DNA of 64,000 nt from G965218495 sp965262785 (GCA_965262785.1 OZ253559.1:744001-808000), one strand, 5' to 3'; positions 53,313 to 62,764 are shown, counted from the first letter of the stretch. Numbers and translations are program-made. Notes: a model not told the origin generated them from the sequence alone.

Positions 53313-53606
53313 TGGACACTTTAGAATCGAAGTTAGTGAGCTGCGTGATCAGCTGATGGTGCGAAGAGCCAGGCTGGAGCTCAACGTAACCCCTAACGTA
53401 ATCCCTTTCCTGTCATGAAAAACGACCCGACGACTCTCACGAATGGGGCGCCTGAAGCGTCCGCCACGGAGGTGACTCCACGCGCTCGCCGCCGCCGATT
53501 CTCCGTCAAGTACAAGCTACGTATTCTCCGGGAAGCGGATGAATGCACGGGCGGCACGGCCGTTGGCGGCCTCTTCGTCGGGGAAGGCCTGAATGATGGC
53601 GAATAA
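53313..53606 (+). pseudogene. IS3 family left end and OrfA fragment
   Basis: TGGACACTTTAG at 53313 resembles the right end of the OrfB fragment's element (TGGTACACTTTAG read inward at ~52262). The OrfA frame starts at 53415 and gives RARRRRFSVKYKLRILREAD and CTGGTAVGG, the helix-turn-helix start of IS3-type OrfA, then breaks off after ~50 codons. With the OrfB part lying 1.2 kb upstream, the two are pieces of two copies in direct orientation, or of one rearranged copy. Confidence 0.78.
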
Positions 53607-53647
53607 ATCCAACCTGCCAAGTCAAGTGATTCATTCCCCTTGCATGG

Positions 53648-55738
53648 CTATCCTACCCTGAATAGGTGTCCAACACGACCCGCGACAAAGGTGCCGTAGT
53701 ACGAAGCCAAGGTAGCGTGCTGCGCGTGGCTCAGGTTGGGATCACGGCCTAGCAGCTTCGCGGCCGCATCGCGGGCTTTCTCAACAAGGCCTTGGTCCTC
53801 TACGATGTCTGCTACCTTGAGGCTCGGCAAGCCGTGCTGACGCGTCCCGAAGAAGTCCCCGGCCCCACGGATTTGAAGGTCTTTGTCACTGATCTTGAAG
53901 CCATCGGTGGTACGGGTGAGCGTAAGCAGGCGCTGCTTGGCTTCCGGCGTCTGCCGGTAGTCCGCCATGAGAATGCAGTGGCTTGCGTGCGATCCGCGTC
54001 CGACGCGTCCCCTCAGCTGGTGCAGTTGGCTTAACCCAAACCGCTCTGCGTGCTCAATCACAATCATGGTAGCGTTGGGGGCATCGATCCCCACTTCAAT
54101 CACCGTGGTGGCGACCAGGATGTCGGTTCGGCCTGCGGTAAAGCGCCCCATGGCGGCTTCCTTTTCTTCGGACGACATCTTTCCGTGCACAAGGTCGACT
54201 CGAAACTCGCGGAAGACCTTGGCGAGCTCTCGAAACCCGCTCTCTGCGTCTTTGAGGTCGGTTTTCTCCGACTCTTCTACCTGCGGGTAGATAATGTACG
54301 CTTGTCGCCCTTTGGCCACCTCACGGTGCACATGCTGAAGCATTTCAGGTCTGCGCTTTTCGCCAAAAAGCCGTGTCTTTATTGGCTTTCGCCCGGCCGG
54401 AAGCTCTGGCATCATGCTGCAATCCAAGTCTCCGTAAACCGTCAGGGCCAGTGACCGCGGAATGGGCGTTGCTGTCATAAGCAGGATATGCGGGTGGTCC
54501 CCCTTCTCTTGCAGGGTTGCGCGCTGCTGCACCCCGAACCGGTGCTGCTCATCAATGACAGCCAGCGCCAGATTTCTAAATCGTACGCGCTCCTGAAAGA
54601 TGGCATGGGTTCCAACGACGATGTTGGTTGCGCCACTTTCTATGTCTGCAAGGATGCCATCCCGCACCCTTTTGCGCTGCCCTCCGATCAGGTAGCTGAC
54701 GTGCACCTCCAGGGGGTCCAACAGTTTGGTCAGCGTCTTGTAGTGCTGCTCCGCCAGAACTTCCGTCGGCGCCATGATGGCTCCTTGATACCCCGCTCCG
54801 ACCGCAAGCAGCAGTGCCGCGACGGCGACTACAGTCTTGCCGCTCCCCACGTCACCCTGCAGCATGCGACTCATCTGGAACCCAGTCTTCGTGTCTTCAG
54901 CAATGTCACGCATTGCCCGCTCTTGTCCACCGGTAAGCGTGAAGGGTAGCGAAGCGACATACCGCTGAAAGAGCTTGTTGTCCTGCTGCAGCTTTACCGC
55001 GACTTGCCGGCTGCGACGGCGGCGGGCAAGCAGAAGCATCAGTTGGAGGAAAAACAACTCTTCGAACTTCAGGCGGCGGCGCGCCTCATGAAGCTCACCC
55101 GTTGATCGCGGGAAGTGCATTGCGCGCAAGGCCGTTCGCCAATTCAGCAGTCTGTATTCCTCCACAAGCCATCGCGGAAGAATCTCCGTAGGCAGGTCCA
55201 TGCCGCGCGTCTTTATGAGATTGTACAGGATGCGCCGGAATGCGCGGCTGGTGAGACCCATACGCGAAAGGAGCGCGCTCCCCGGATAAAGCGCGATGAT
55301 GCGCCCGGTTGACAGCGTCGGTGCATTCTCCTCGAGCTTGTCCATATCCGGATGGATCATGGACAGGCTGTGGCTGTATCGCTGCACCTTTCCGAAGACC
55401 GCGAGGCGCTCTCCGGGCTTTAGAGAGTTTTGAATCCAGCCTATCCCATTAAACCACACAAGCGTGATGCGCCCGCCTTTTTCGTCCTCAAAGAGAACCT
55501 CCAGTCTGCGCCTCCCCCGTCTGGTGCCGGCCTCTCCGATTGCACGGACTGTGCCTACAATCGTTACTTCCGTATCGTTTGGCCTGAGGTCCCACACGTA
55601 CTTGGTTGTGGTGCGATCGAGGTAGCGCCGGGGAAAGTGGTACAGCAGGTCACGGCATGTGCCGATGCCGTTATTTTTCAGAAACGCGGCCCGCTTCGGA
55701 CCGACTCCCTTGAGGTATGTAAGCTCTTCCGTCAGCAT
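53648..55738 (-). CDS. recG: ATP-dependent DNA helicase RecG
   Basis: Remodels stalled forks and branched recombination intermediates; 696 residues, normal for RecG. N-terminal wedge/OB part (LTYLKGVGPKRAAFLKNNGI, LYHFPRRYLDRT), Walker A in LQGDVGSGKTVVA, DEQH-type Walker B in AVIDEQHRFGVQQRA, motif III LLMTATPIPRSLALT, motifs V-VI in VATTVIEVGIDAPNA and QLRGRVGRGSHAS, and the TRG-like LQIRGAGDFFGTRQHG. Start at 55738 follows a perfect TATAAT. It is the first intact chromosomal gene after the mobile-element region. Confidence 0.97.
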   Translation of the reverse strand: MLTEELTYLKGVGPKRAAFLKNNGIGTCRDLLYHFPRRYLDRTTTKYVWDLRPNDTEVTIVGTVRAIGEAGTRRGRRRLEVLFEDEKGGRITLVWFNGIGWIQNSLKPGERLAVFGKVQRYSHSLSMIHPDMDKLEENAPTLSTGRIIALYPGSALLSRMGLTSRAFRRILYNLIKTRGMDLPTEILPRWLVEEYRLLNWRTALRAMHFPRSTGELHEARRRLKFEELFFLQLMLLLARRRRSRQVAVKLQQDNKLFQRYVASLPFTLTGGQERAMRDIAEDTKTGFQMSRMLQGDVGSGKTVVAVAALLLAVGAGYQGAIMAPTEVLAEQHYKTLTKLLDPLEVHVSYLIGGQRKRVRDGILADIESGATNIVVGTHAIFQERVRFRNLALAVIDEQHRFGVQQRATLQEKGDHPHILLMTATPIPRSLALTVYGDLDCSMMPELPAGRKPIKTRLFGEKRRPEMLQHVHREVAKGRQAYIIYPQVEESEKTDLKDAESGFRELAKVFREFRVDLVHGKMSSEEKEAAMGRFTAGRTDILVATTVIEVGIDAPNATMIVIEHAERFGLSQLHQLRGRVGRGSHASHCILMADYRQTPEAKQRLLTLTRTTDGFKISDKDLQIRGAGDFFGTRQHGLPSLKVADIVEDQGLVEKARDAAAKLLGRDPNLSHAQHATLASYYGTFVAGRVGHLFRVG

Positions 55739-55791
55739 GCGAATGCCTTGCGCTCATGCGCCACCGCGCGGTGCACGGGAGCGGCTGCTTT

Positions 55792-55797
55792 ATTATA
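55792..55797 (-). promoter_or_regulatory. recG -10 element
   Basis: TATAAT on the minus strand, 53 bases before the recG start. TTGAGC and TTGGGT upstream are possible -35 partners. The gene at 55832 is divergent, so the 93-base gap serves both. Confidence 0.5.
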
Positions 55798-55831
55798 CTA
55801 ACTGTCGCTCAAGTCTAACCCAAAGACCATC

Positions 55832-56386
55832 ATGGAATTCCTTACGGAGCTTTGGCTTCCCATACTACTTTCGGCGGTCGTGGTTTTCGTCGCAAGTAAC
55901 ATCATGAATGTGGTGCTGCCACACCACAGGAAGGATTACACGCGCCTTCCCGACGAAGACGCGATCCGCGCAGCAATTCAGGCGCAGAACCTAGATCCTG
56001 CGCAGTATGCGTTGCCGTTTGCGCAGTCCAAGGAGGACTGGAATAGTGCCGAAGTCAAGGAAAAATTTGAGACCGGCCCGGTAGGCTTTCTCACAATTGG
56101 GGCAAGTGGAACGAGCATGAGCCGCCAGCTTGTCGGGCATGGAATCTACGTGCTAGGCATTTCGCTCATGGTGGCGTATGTGGCCTCTGCGGCCCTTGGC
56201 GCGGGCGACCAGGAATATCTTAAGGTGTTCCAGGTCACCGGCGCTGTTGCCACACTTGCGTACGGCGGCGCGATGTTTACCAACAGCATCTGGTTTCACG
56301 TGCCGTGGGGCAACACGGTGCGTCACGTGCTCGATGGACTCCTTTACGGCCTCTTGACCGCCGGGTTTTTCGGTTGGCTCTGGTAG
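55832..56386 (+). CDS. Integral membrane protein of unknown function
   Basis: 184 residues. Helix 1 at the N-terminus (WLPILLSAVVVFVASNIMNV), then a soluble stretch with HHRKDYTRLPDEDAIRAAI, and three more helices ending GLLYGLLTAGFFGWLW. SRQLVGHGIYVLGISLMVAY and WFHVPWGNTVRHVLDG are conserved-looking. I recognise no named family. It is divergent from recG and followed by a 415-base spacer. Confidence 0.75.
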   Translation: MEFLTELWLPILLSAVVVFVASNIMNVVLPHHRKDYTRLPDEDAIRAAIQAQNLDPAQYALPFAQSKEDWNSAEVKEKFETGPVGFLTIGASGTSMSRQLVGHGIYVLGISLMVAYVASAALGAGDQEYLKVFQVTGAVATLAYGGAMFTNSIWFHVPWGNTVRHVLDGLLYGLLTAGFFGWLW

Positions 56387-56801
56387 TTAGTCCAGCTGTT
56401 AGCGTGAGTGCGACCCATAGGTCCAGACGCGGACGGACTGCCGACTAGGTCCAGTGTGGATGCGTCATCATACCTATACGCGTGGTGCTGCGGACCGCCC
56501 CGATGAAGGAGCCGCCGAACCGCACGAGTGCGCTGGCCTGACCTAAACTCCAGCTTCCATGGTTGTTTCTTCTCCCGCTTTTGTGCCATGGAGTAACAGC
56601 CGAGGTGCTCCGAAACACCATTGGTACCATAATGCCGCAGTACAGTCGCAAGCGTTCGCACTCGCTGCCGAACCGGGAGTTCGACAGCCAGGCGCGTAAT
56701 GAATCACTCCGGGTGCTGCACACGGACTACTCAGGTCCGGTGCCTGCAGGCGTCCGGATGCGTGGGTCTGCTTCGCTGCTCGCTCCGCTATCTCAGCCGC
56801 T
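56387..56801. other. Spacer without recognisable gene
   Basis: Only short overlapping frames with no family likeness. May hold the promoter of the NadR-like gene. No hairpin with T-run noticed. Confidence 0.4.
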
Positions 56802-57383
56802 ATGCCCATTGCCAGGATAATACGGGTCGTACTCACGGGCGCGGAGTCCACTGGTAAGACGACGCTGGCCCGAGCGCTTGCGGCTCACTACCGCACAGTA
56901 TGGGCACCGGAGTACCTGCGGCAATTCGTTCACGAGAAAGGCAGCTTGCCCACCGAATCCGACACGCCGCTTATTGCGCGCGGTCATCTTGACCAGGAGC
57001 AGCAATTCTTGAGCAAAGCCAACCGCGTGCTGTTGCTGGACACCGACTTGATTTCCACGTGCCTGTACCACCGGTACATTTTCGGCTCCTCACCCGGCTG
57101 GGTACAGAAGACAGCCACGGAGCGGCGTGCCGACCTTTACCTGCTTTTGGACACGGACATTCCTTGGATCCCGGACCCAGGCCAACGGGACGGCCCCGAG
57201 GCACGGGCGGCTACGCAGCGCCTCTTTATAGCGGCGATGCAGCCGTTGCCACATGTGGTGGTGTCCGGGACCCAAGCACAACGCCTTAAGGCCGCTGTGC
57301 TGCACGTAGATCGCCTGTTGGGGCGTCCGCAAGATCCATCACGCAGCGAAAGCCCACGTGATGCAGCGACGATTCGGCAGTAG
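56802..57383 (+). CDS. NadR-like AAA/P-loop kinase (ribosylnicotinamide kinase type)
   Basis: 193 residues. The P-loop is VVLTGAESTGKTTLARALA; WAPEYLRQFVHEKG and LLDTDLISTCLYHRY match the C-terminal kinase domain of NadR, which phosphorylates nicotinamide riboside for NAD salvage. DTDIPWIPDPGQRDGPEAR supplies the lid region. The nucleotidyltransferase and regulatory domains of full-length NadR are absent, so this is a stand-alone kinase. Its last 98 bases overlap the convergent formylglycine-generating enzyme gene, and the exact C-terminus is uncertain. Confidence 0.8.
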   Translation: MPIARIIRVVLTGAESTGKTTLARALAAHYRTVWAPEYLRQFVHEKGSLPTESDTPLIARGHLDQEQQFLSKANRVLLLDTDLISTCLYHRYIFGSSPGWVQKTATERRADLYLLLDTDIPWIPDPGQRDGPEARAATQRLFIAAMQPLPHVVVSGTQAQRLKAAVLHVDRLLGRPQDPSRSESPRDAATIRQ

Positions 57384-58224
57384 AATGGCTGCGAGCCGAG
57401 ACGCGGTAGCCATGGCACCAGCCGGGCTCGCACAGGAAGCTGCCACCACGCTGTGCCTTCTCGCTATAGGCGTCGGGCTGAAATGGCTGATGCCGCTCCG
57501 AATACGGCCGGTACCAGTCCGCAGTCCACTCCCACACATTGCCGCCCATGTCCGTAAGCCCCAGGGAGGTCTTGCCATACGTTCCCACTGGAGAAGTCAT
57601 TAGGTATCCGTCCAGACCAGAATTATGCACGGGAAACTGGCCATTCCACACGTTGGCCATTATGGCTCCATCCTCCACGAGCGATTCGCCCCAGGCGTAT
57701 GGCCGTGAGTCATTTTTTGCGCCGCGCGCAGCGTGTTCCCATTCCACCTCAGTAGGCAATCGCTTGCCGCCCCATGCGGAATATGCTACCGCATCGTTCC
57801 ACGAAACCTGTGTCACAGGATGATCGTCGCCTGCAGGCGCAGATGCGGGCCCAAGCGGAAAGTCCCATGTCGCACCATCTACCAGCGTCCACTGGCCCGT
57901 TTCTGTGTTCAGCACGCCGGCATTGCCGAAGGTCTCCGCCTCCGTTTCATATCCCGTAGCGTCAACAAAGGCGCGAAACTGCGCTACGGTAACGGGATGA
58001 ACATCCATAAGAAAAGGCTTCACTTTCGCCCTGAATACGGGCCGCTCCATCGGCATCCCAACCTCGCTGCCTATATTCGTATGGCCTCCCGGCACCAGCA
58101 CCATGCCAGGCGGCACCTCTAGGTCTGCGGGTATCCCCGTACCGCACCCCACCGCGCCCGCGATCGCGCCAATGAGTAGTAATGTGGCGCAGGCCCCTAG
58201 CGACAACGTCTGCCTCATTCCCAT
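57286..58224 (-). CDS. Formylglycine-generating enzyme family lipoprotein, sulfatase activator
   Basis: 312 residues. Lipoprotein signal with lipobox GAVGCG (Cys 27). The FGE-sulfatase domain starts VPPGMVLVPGGHTNIGSE and contains VTQVSWNDAVAYSAWGGKRLPTEVEWEHAARG and LTDMGGNVWEWTADWY. Near the end GGSFLCEPGWCHGYRVSARS keeps both cysteines at the spacing of the copper-binding pair in true formylglycine-generating enzymes (C-x4-C), so oxidation of the sulfatase CxPxR cysteine is expected, outside the cytoplasm. It overlaps the sulfatase upstream by 10 bases, an activator-substrate pair. It could also serve the sulfatases at 3863 and 38118. Confidence 0.92.
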   Translation of the reverse strand: MGMRQTLSLGACATLLLIGAIAGAVGCGTGIPADLEVPPGMVLVPGGHTNIGSEVGMPMERPVFRAKVKPFLMDVHPVTVAQFRAFVDATGYETEAETFGNAGVLNTETGQWTLVDGATWDFPLGPASAPAGDDHPVTQVSWNDAVAYSAWGGKRLPTEVEWEHAARGAKNDSRPYAWGESLVEDGAIMANVWNGQFPVHNSGLDGYLMTSPVGTYGKTSLGLTDMGGNVWEWTADWYRPYSERHQPFQPDAYSEKAQRGGSFLCEPGWCHGYRVSARSHSTAESSLHHVGFRCVMDLADAPTGDLRAAQRP

Positions 58225-59579
58225 TCGGGTATCCTGTGCTGTGACGGAGCCATGACTAGCGCCTCCCTGTGCACACGTACCGCCTCCTCAATTTCTGCCA
58301 CGACTCCTGGATGCCGATCTGCCACATTGAAGCGCTCCGAAGGATCATGGTCAAGATGGAAGAGCAGTGGTGGATCATGCTTCACGGGCGCATCACCGAC
58401 GTACGCGGATTGCGTGATATAGTGCAACTTCCAGGGGCCCTTGCGCACAGCGAAGAGGCGCGTACCGCGATAGTAGTGCACCATGTCTCGCACGCTCTGC
58501 TGAGGATTCTGCAAGACCGGCATAAGGTCGATGCTGTCCATGACGCGATCGCCGGGCACGGCCTGGCCCGCCAGGCCGGCGGCCGTGGCAAAGAAATCCA
58601 TCGTGGTCGCGAGCGCATGCGTCACGCCACCGGGTTTGATCGTGCCAGGCCACCAGGCAATCCCCGGCACACGCATTCCACCCTCCCATGTCGTGCCCTT
58701 GCCGTCCTTTAGCAGGCCTGCGGACCCACCGGCCAGACTCACTGTCAGCCAAGGACCGTTGTCACTGGTAAAGACCACCAGTGTGTTCTCTTCCTGCCCA
58801 ATCTCTCGGACGGCGCTCAGCACTTGACCGACACTCCAATCGAGCTCCTCTATTACATCACCATAGAGTCCGCGCGCACTTGTTCCCTCGAATGTATCCG
58901 AAGCAAAGATGGGTATATGCGGCATTGAATGTGGTACGTAGAGGAAGAACGGCTCATCTGCGTGGTCACGGATAAAGGCCACGGCCTCTTCGGCATACCG
59001 GCGCGTGATAAATCGCTGGTCTGGCTCTTCTTCAATGACCTCCGTGTTGCGCATCAGAGGCAGCGGTGGATACGACTGAGCCCTGGCACCCCGGCTATTT
59101 GCCGGGCTCATGTCGTTGGAGTATGGAATGCCAAAGTAATAGTCGAAGCCCTGGGCTGTGGGGAGTTGCCCCTCCCGGTGACCCACGTGCCACTTCCCGA
59201 TGATGCCCGTCGCATAGCCGGATTCCTTGAGCATCTCTGCTATTGTCACTTCATCAGCCGGTAAGCCCCCCGTTGAGGGCGGAAAGATCACACGGACCCG
59301 GTCGTCGGCCATGCCACTGCGCACGGGTAGTCGACCTGTCAGAAGCGCCGCGCGGCTGGGCGTGCAGACCGAAGCACCCGTATAGAACTGGGTAAAGCGA
59401 AGCCCCTCAGCCGCCATCTGATCCAGATGAGGCGTGCGGATGGTGGGATGCCCATGCACACTCAGGTCACCGTAGCCAAGGTCGTCCGCGAATATGACAA
59501 TGATGTTCGGTGGGCCTTCCGTGCTCCCGCTACAGCTCACAGAGAGTACACAAAAAAGAATCAAGGCATGAATTCGCAT
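58215..59579 (-). CDS. Lipoprotein sulfatase (arylsulfatase A type)
   Basis: 454 residues with lipobox LSVSCSG (Cys 16). PNIIVIFADDLGYGDLSVHG metal site; formylglycine motif CTPSR in GASVCTPSRAALLTGRLPVR; IIGKWHVGHR; PHSMPHIP with the catalytic His; FTSDNGPW metal ligands; GGMRVPGIAWWPG near the C-terminal subdomain. Length and motif spacing match arylsulfatase A/GALNS-like S1 enzymes of polysaccharide-degrading bacteria. Cotranscribed with the overlapping formylglycine-generating enzyme gene. Divergent from the outer-membrane barrel gene. Substrate unknown. Confidence 0.94.
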   Translation of the reverse strand: MRIHALILFCVLSVSCSGSTEGPPNIIVIFADDLGYGDLSVHGHPTIRTPHLDQMAAEGLRFTQFYTGASVCTPSRAALLTGRLPVRSGMADDRVRVIFPPSTGGLPADEVTIAEMLKESGYATGIIGKWHVGHREGQLPTAQGFDYYFGIPYSNDMSPANSRGARAQSYPPLPLMRNTEVIEEEPDQRFITRRYAEEAVAFIRDHADEPFFLYVPHSMPHIPIFASDTFEGTSARGLYGDVIEELDWSVGQVLSAVREIGQEENTLVVFTSDNGPWLTVSLAGGSAGLLKDGKGTTWEGGMRVPGIAWWPGTIKPGGVTHALATTMDFFATAAGLAGQAVPGDRVMDSIDLMPVLQNPQQSVRDMVHYYRGTRLFAVRKGPWKLHYITQSAYVGDAPVKHDPPLLFHLDHDPSERFNVADRHPGVVAEIEEAVRVHREALVMAPSQHRIPEWE

Positions 59580-59600
59580 ATGGCAAGCGGTCCCGTCTGT

Positions 59601-59631
59601 TTGTGCAGGCTGAAATGTACGGCGTATCTTG
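59601..59631 (+). promoter_or_regulatory. Candidate promoter of the barrel gene
   Basis: TTG at 59601, 21-base spacer, TATCTTG at 59625-59631, 45 bases before the ATG. It shares CGGCGTATCTTG with the xthA upstream region. Confidence 0.3.
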
Positions 59632-59676
59632 GATGTTACCTATTCGCTACCAGCCTCATAGCCAGCTAGAAAGTCC

Positions 59677-60522
59677 ATGCCATCGTCCCTGCGGTGCACA
59701 CTCATTCCGACCGTGCTGATGGTGACGCTCGTCCCATCGGCCAGTGCACAGGTCGACGGGTCGAGATGGTACGTGCAAGCCGGTGCAGGTGCCGGCTCAT
59801 CGGGCACCCCCCGCCATGTGGGCTGGAATCTGGACACGCTTTGCTATCCGGTCCAGAGTGAATGCATAAAACACGAAGGATACCGCTGGTTCTACGACTT
59901 GCCTTCGGACGTAGGCCCGTCCTTCTCGGTAGCACTAGGACGCCGATGGAACCGGCTCCGTTTTGAGCTTGGTATGACATATGTCAAGAGCAATCTTGCC
60001 GATCGGTTTTTGGCCATCAACTTCCTAGATGGCACGCCGGTGCCACCGCCGACCGCGACCGGCGACTATGGCGGCAGTACGCATAGCAACGCAGGCGCGC
60101 TCACCACCCGCTCCATGGCGCTAAGCACATACTATCGATTGCTGCCGATTTCCGGATCGGCCAGCCTATTCGGTGGCGCGGGAGCCGGCCTGTCCTTTGT
60201 TCGCGTCAGCGACATTTACTTTGTTAGCCGCTACCGTTGCGTTGTTGCGGTGTGTGTGCCAGCTGCCGGTACTTATGACAACTTTCATTTTGCGGACTTT
60301 ACCGATGCGGTCTTGTCGGGACACGTGTATGCGGGCATTGATTACGGTTTGAGCGCTCATATGGCGCTGAGCCTGGAAGTATCCTTCAACGCCATGGGGG
60401 ACGTGACCGACGAAGTGAGCTACGTATACCATGCCGTGCCGGGCCTCAGGACCGAGTCTACCGTGAGTAACATCCGGCACTTCACCCTGATGGCCAAGGT
60501 GCGACATAGCTTGGGCAACTGA
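59677..60522 (+). CDS. Outer-membrane beta-barrel protein
   Basis: 281 residues. Signal peptide LIPTVLMVTLVPSASAQ, then alternating strand patterns (RWYVQAGAGAGSSG, GPSFSVALGRRWNRLRFELG, SASLFGGAGAGLSFVRVSD, LSGHVYAGIDYGLSAHMALSLEVSF) ending FTLMAKVRHSLGN. Two cysteine pairs (CYPVQSEC and CVVAVC) may form loop disulfides. It resembles small OmpA/OmpW-like porin-type barrels. Cargo or function cannot be inferred. It stands beside the sulfatase/FGE pair but on the opposite strand. Confidence 0.8.
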   Translation: MPSSLRCTLIPTVLMVTLVPSASAQVDGSRWYVQAGAGAGSSGTPRHVGWNLDTLCYPVQSECIKHEGYRWFYDLPSDVGPSFSVALGRRWNRLRFELGMTYVKSNLADRFLAINFLDGTPVPPPTATGDYGGSTHSNAGALTTRSMALSTYYRLLPISGSASLFGGAGAGLSFVRVSDIYFVSRYRCVVAVCVPAAGTYDNFHFADFTDAVLSGHVYAGIDYGLSAHMALSLEVSFNAMGDVTDEVSYVYHAVPGLRTESTVSNIRHFTLMAKVRHSLGN

Positions 60523-61142
60523 GACGGAATACTGTCAGGGCCGCGTTTTCGCTTTGCTTTTCGCCTGGGCATCCGAAGTACCTTGCGGGCTAGTCATTTC
60601 TTGGCGGACAGACTTCGCCGGGTTATGCGTTGTGGTTTACTGCATAGGCGATTCGGCTTTCTGCGGCGGAGGCCAGACCAGCTCTGCAGTTCGCGTAGCG
60701 CCGGATCTGAGGCTTGGCCATTCAGCGGGACAGCCATATGACTCCTGCGGTAAGTCGTTGGAGAGGCGACGCGCACAGGCAATCGGTCACGGGCATCGCG
60801 GCGATAATAGGCGTACAAATACGCCAGCACGAAGCGTAATTGCCCCTACCCGGTGGCGATTCTATGCTGCACCCCCGAATTACTCCCTACCCTTCAACAT
60901 ACAAGGCCAATTAATGTGAGCGCCGGGAGCAATCGTTTGCGCCAGTGATGCGCCCCTGGAGATCCGAGGAATGCAAGTACCGCTCCACTGTGGCTCACGA
61001 TGTCGAGGCAGAGAAGCGCCCCGCTTGCGCAACTGATTCGTGGAACAACTGTATGCGGGGTAAGCGACCGGCGGCTACTGCCGGTGGCGCGGACACCCGT
61101 GCCGGATCCAAATCCACACGCCAACCTGACTTCTTTCTTACT
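60523..61142. other. Spacer upstream of the sixth propeller gene
   Basis: No gene supported. The propeller frame runs through from 60945 but the part before 61143 is polar and unlike a signal peptide. Confidence 0.4.
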
Positions 61143-62375
61143 ATGAAGGACAACACGCTGACGCCTACGGGCGGGATTGCCAAGTCGCAGGCCATGGAGC
61201 CTGCTCCCCGCGCCCAAGGCCGCCTCGCTTGCTTTTCGTCTACCATTCGCTTCGTATCTGTTTTCGTTGTTTTGGTCACACAAGGCCTGCTTGGGCTGCT
61301 GGCAATGCATGTTGATGTTTCGGCTCAGCCGTCATCCATCGAGCTGGAGGAGTTGTTTCGCCTTGGAGACGACGAAGAGGGAGTGCTGTTTGGCGGCATT
61401 GCCCAGATCGCCTCCGATGCAGCCGGGAGGATCTATGTGGTGGACTTTAAGAATCCTGTCATGCGGGTGTTCTCCGATGCAGGTGAACTGGTTTCCGCCT
61501 TTGGCGGGAAAGGAATGGGACCTGGCGAATTCATGAGAATTAGGAACGTGTTTGTTGGCGAAAATGGCAAGGTCTATGTCTGGGATGGGCAGCTTGCGCG
61601 CTTGTCGGTGTTTGAGGAGCGCCCAAGTGGCAAATTCGAGTTCAGTGGCTCCGTACAAATAGAAGAACACGACGGGAAGTACCCGTCAGAATTTGTCGGC
61701 ACGGGCAAGGAAGGCATGGTGTTTGTATATGGTCTTGGCTTTGGATTTTGTGATGAATGCGAGGCGAGCACAGAAGGGCCACGGTTCAACGATGCCATGC
61801 TGGTAAACGAGGACGGTCATGCCACCGGCGATCCGCTGGTTACCGTACGCGGGTACGAAACTCTTGTTGTAAAAAAAGGTGGCCTGGTGGTTAGCTGGAT
61901 GCGCTTTCCTTTTGCCAAAGGGTCACATATTACCATGAGCCCATCGGGGTACCTGTACGCTGGATGGTCAGACGCCATCAATATTGTTGCGCGATCGCTA
62001 AGTGGCGACTGGCAAAGGACCATTACTCGTGAATACGAGCCGTTGCCCATAACCAAGAGCGAATTGGATTCAGTGCTTGAGAACTTGGACCAAGAACAGC
62101 GTAGTGCTTTGCATACAGCTGGCATGCCGCAGACGCGGCCGGTATTCCAACGTTTCGTTGTAGATGACGAGGACCGCATCTGGATACAGGCCAGTACTGC
62201 TCGGGGTGCCACCACGACCGAGTGGCTGATCCTTGGCCCAGACGGAGCCGATGTGGATGTGATTGACTTGCCAGCCGGATTGCGACTGGAAACGATTCGC
62301 GGCGGCAAGGCAATCGGCGTGCTGACAGAAAAAGGAAGTAGTCCTGTCATAGTCGCATACCAGGTACAGGGGTAG
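61143..62375 (+). CDS. Secreted 6-bladed beta-propeller protein, divergent from the array
   Basis: About 410 residues from ATG at 61143; ATG at 61194 is also possible and gives a shorter run to the hydrophobic signal FVSVFVVLVTQGLLGLLAMH. The propeller has IASDAAGRIYVVDFKNPVMR, the turn GGKGMGPGEFMRIRNV (same GxGxGPGEF signature as the array) and FVVDDEDRIWIQAS. It lacks the array's VELHPTxENIPEV motif and C-terminal PFPQVVIHKP, so it is a distant relative, not a moved copy. No lipobox. Ligand unknown. Confidence 0.8.
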   Translation: MKDNTLTPTGGIAKSQAMEPAPRAQGRLACFSSTIRFVSVFVVLVTQGLLGLLAMHVDVSAQPSSIELEELFRLGDDEEGVLFGGIAQIASDAAGRIYVVDFKNPVMRVFSDAGELVSAFGGKGMGPGEFMRIRNVFVGENGKVYVWDGQLARLSVFEERPSGKFEFSGSVQIEEHDGKYPSEFVGTGKEGMVFVYGLGFGFCDECEASTEGPRFNDAMLVNEDGHATGDPLVTVRGYETLVVKKGGLVVSWMRFPFAKGSHITMSPSGYLYAGWSDAINIVARSLSGDWQRTITREYEPLPITKSELDSVLENLDQEQRSALHTAGMPQTRPVFQRFVVDDEDRIWIQASTARGATTTEWLILGPDGADVDVIDLPAGLRLETIRGGKAIGVLTEKGSSPVIVAYQVQG

Positions 62376-62453
62376 CCCCGGCTATAGTGCGCTGGGCAGT
62401 GGCGCGAGCGGATAATCCGCGCGACTTCTCCTCCCAGCCAGCAGAAGAATGCG

Positions 62454-62611
62454 CTACGCCCAATGGATGGTCGAATGGCTATGTTCGATCACAAAAGCAG
62501 TGCCACCCCGTTGCACTAGCGCAAACAGGATCATCTGCCAGCTCGGATAGACCAGACCACCCAGCAGCAATTCAGCTGTGAAAGTCTCGCAGATCAGCAT
62601 CGCGATGCCGG
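62454..62611 (-). pseudogene. 3' exon of an unidentified gene interrupted by group II intron III
   Basis: Minus strand codes ~51 residues, GIAMLICETFTAELLLGGLV YPSWQMILFALVQRGG and an IEHSHSTIHWA end, then stops. Moderately hydrophobic; no family recognised. An apparent start MGVKFPRAT comes from the intron's 3' end and is not native. The 5' exon is outside the window. Confidence 0.5.
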
Positions 62612-62764
62612 GTCGGGTAGCTCGGGGGAATTTCACCCCCAAGCCCCCACAGGTAGGGTCGGGGCCTGGCGCGCCAACCCGTAGGGTCCGGTGGCTTGTC
62701 CGTCGCTTTCGCTCCGGGCCTCAGTCCGGCTCCCGTGAATCACGTTTCCAAGCCCCGCCTCGTC

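Noticed and set aside
60945..61142. 66-codon N-terminal extension of the sixth propeller protein
   Set aside because: Polar and cysteine/arginine-rich, precedes a good hydrophobic signal and would spoil export.
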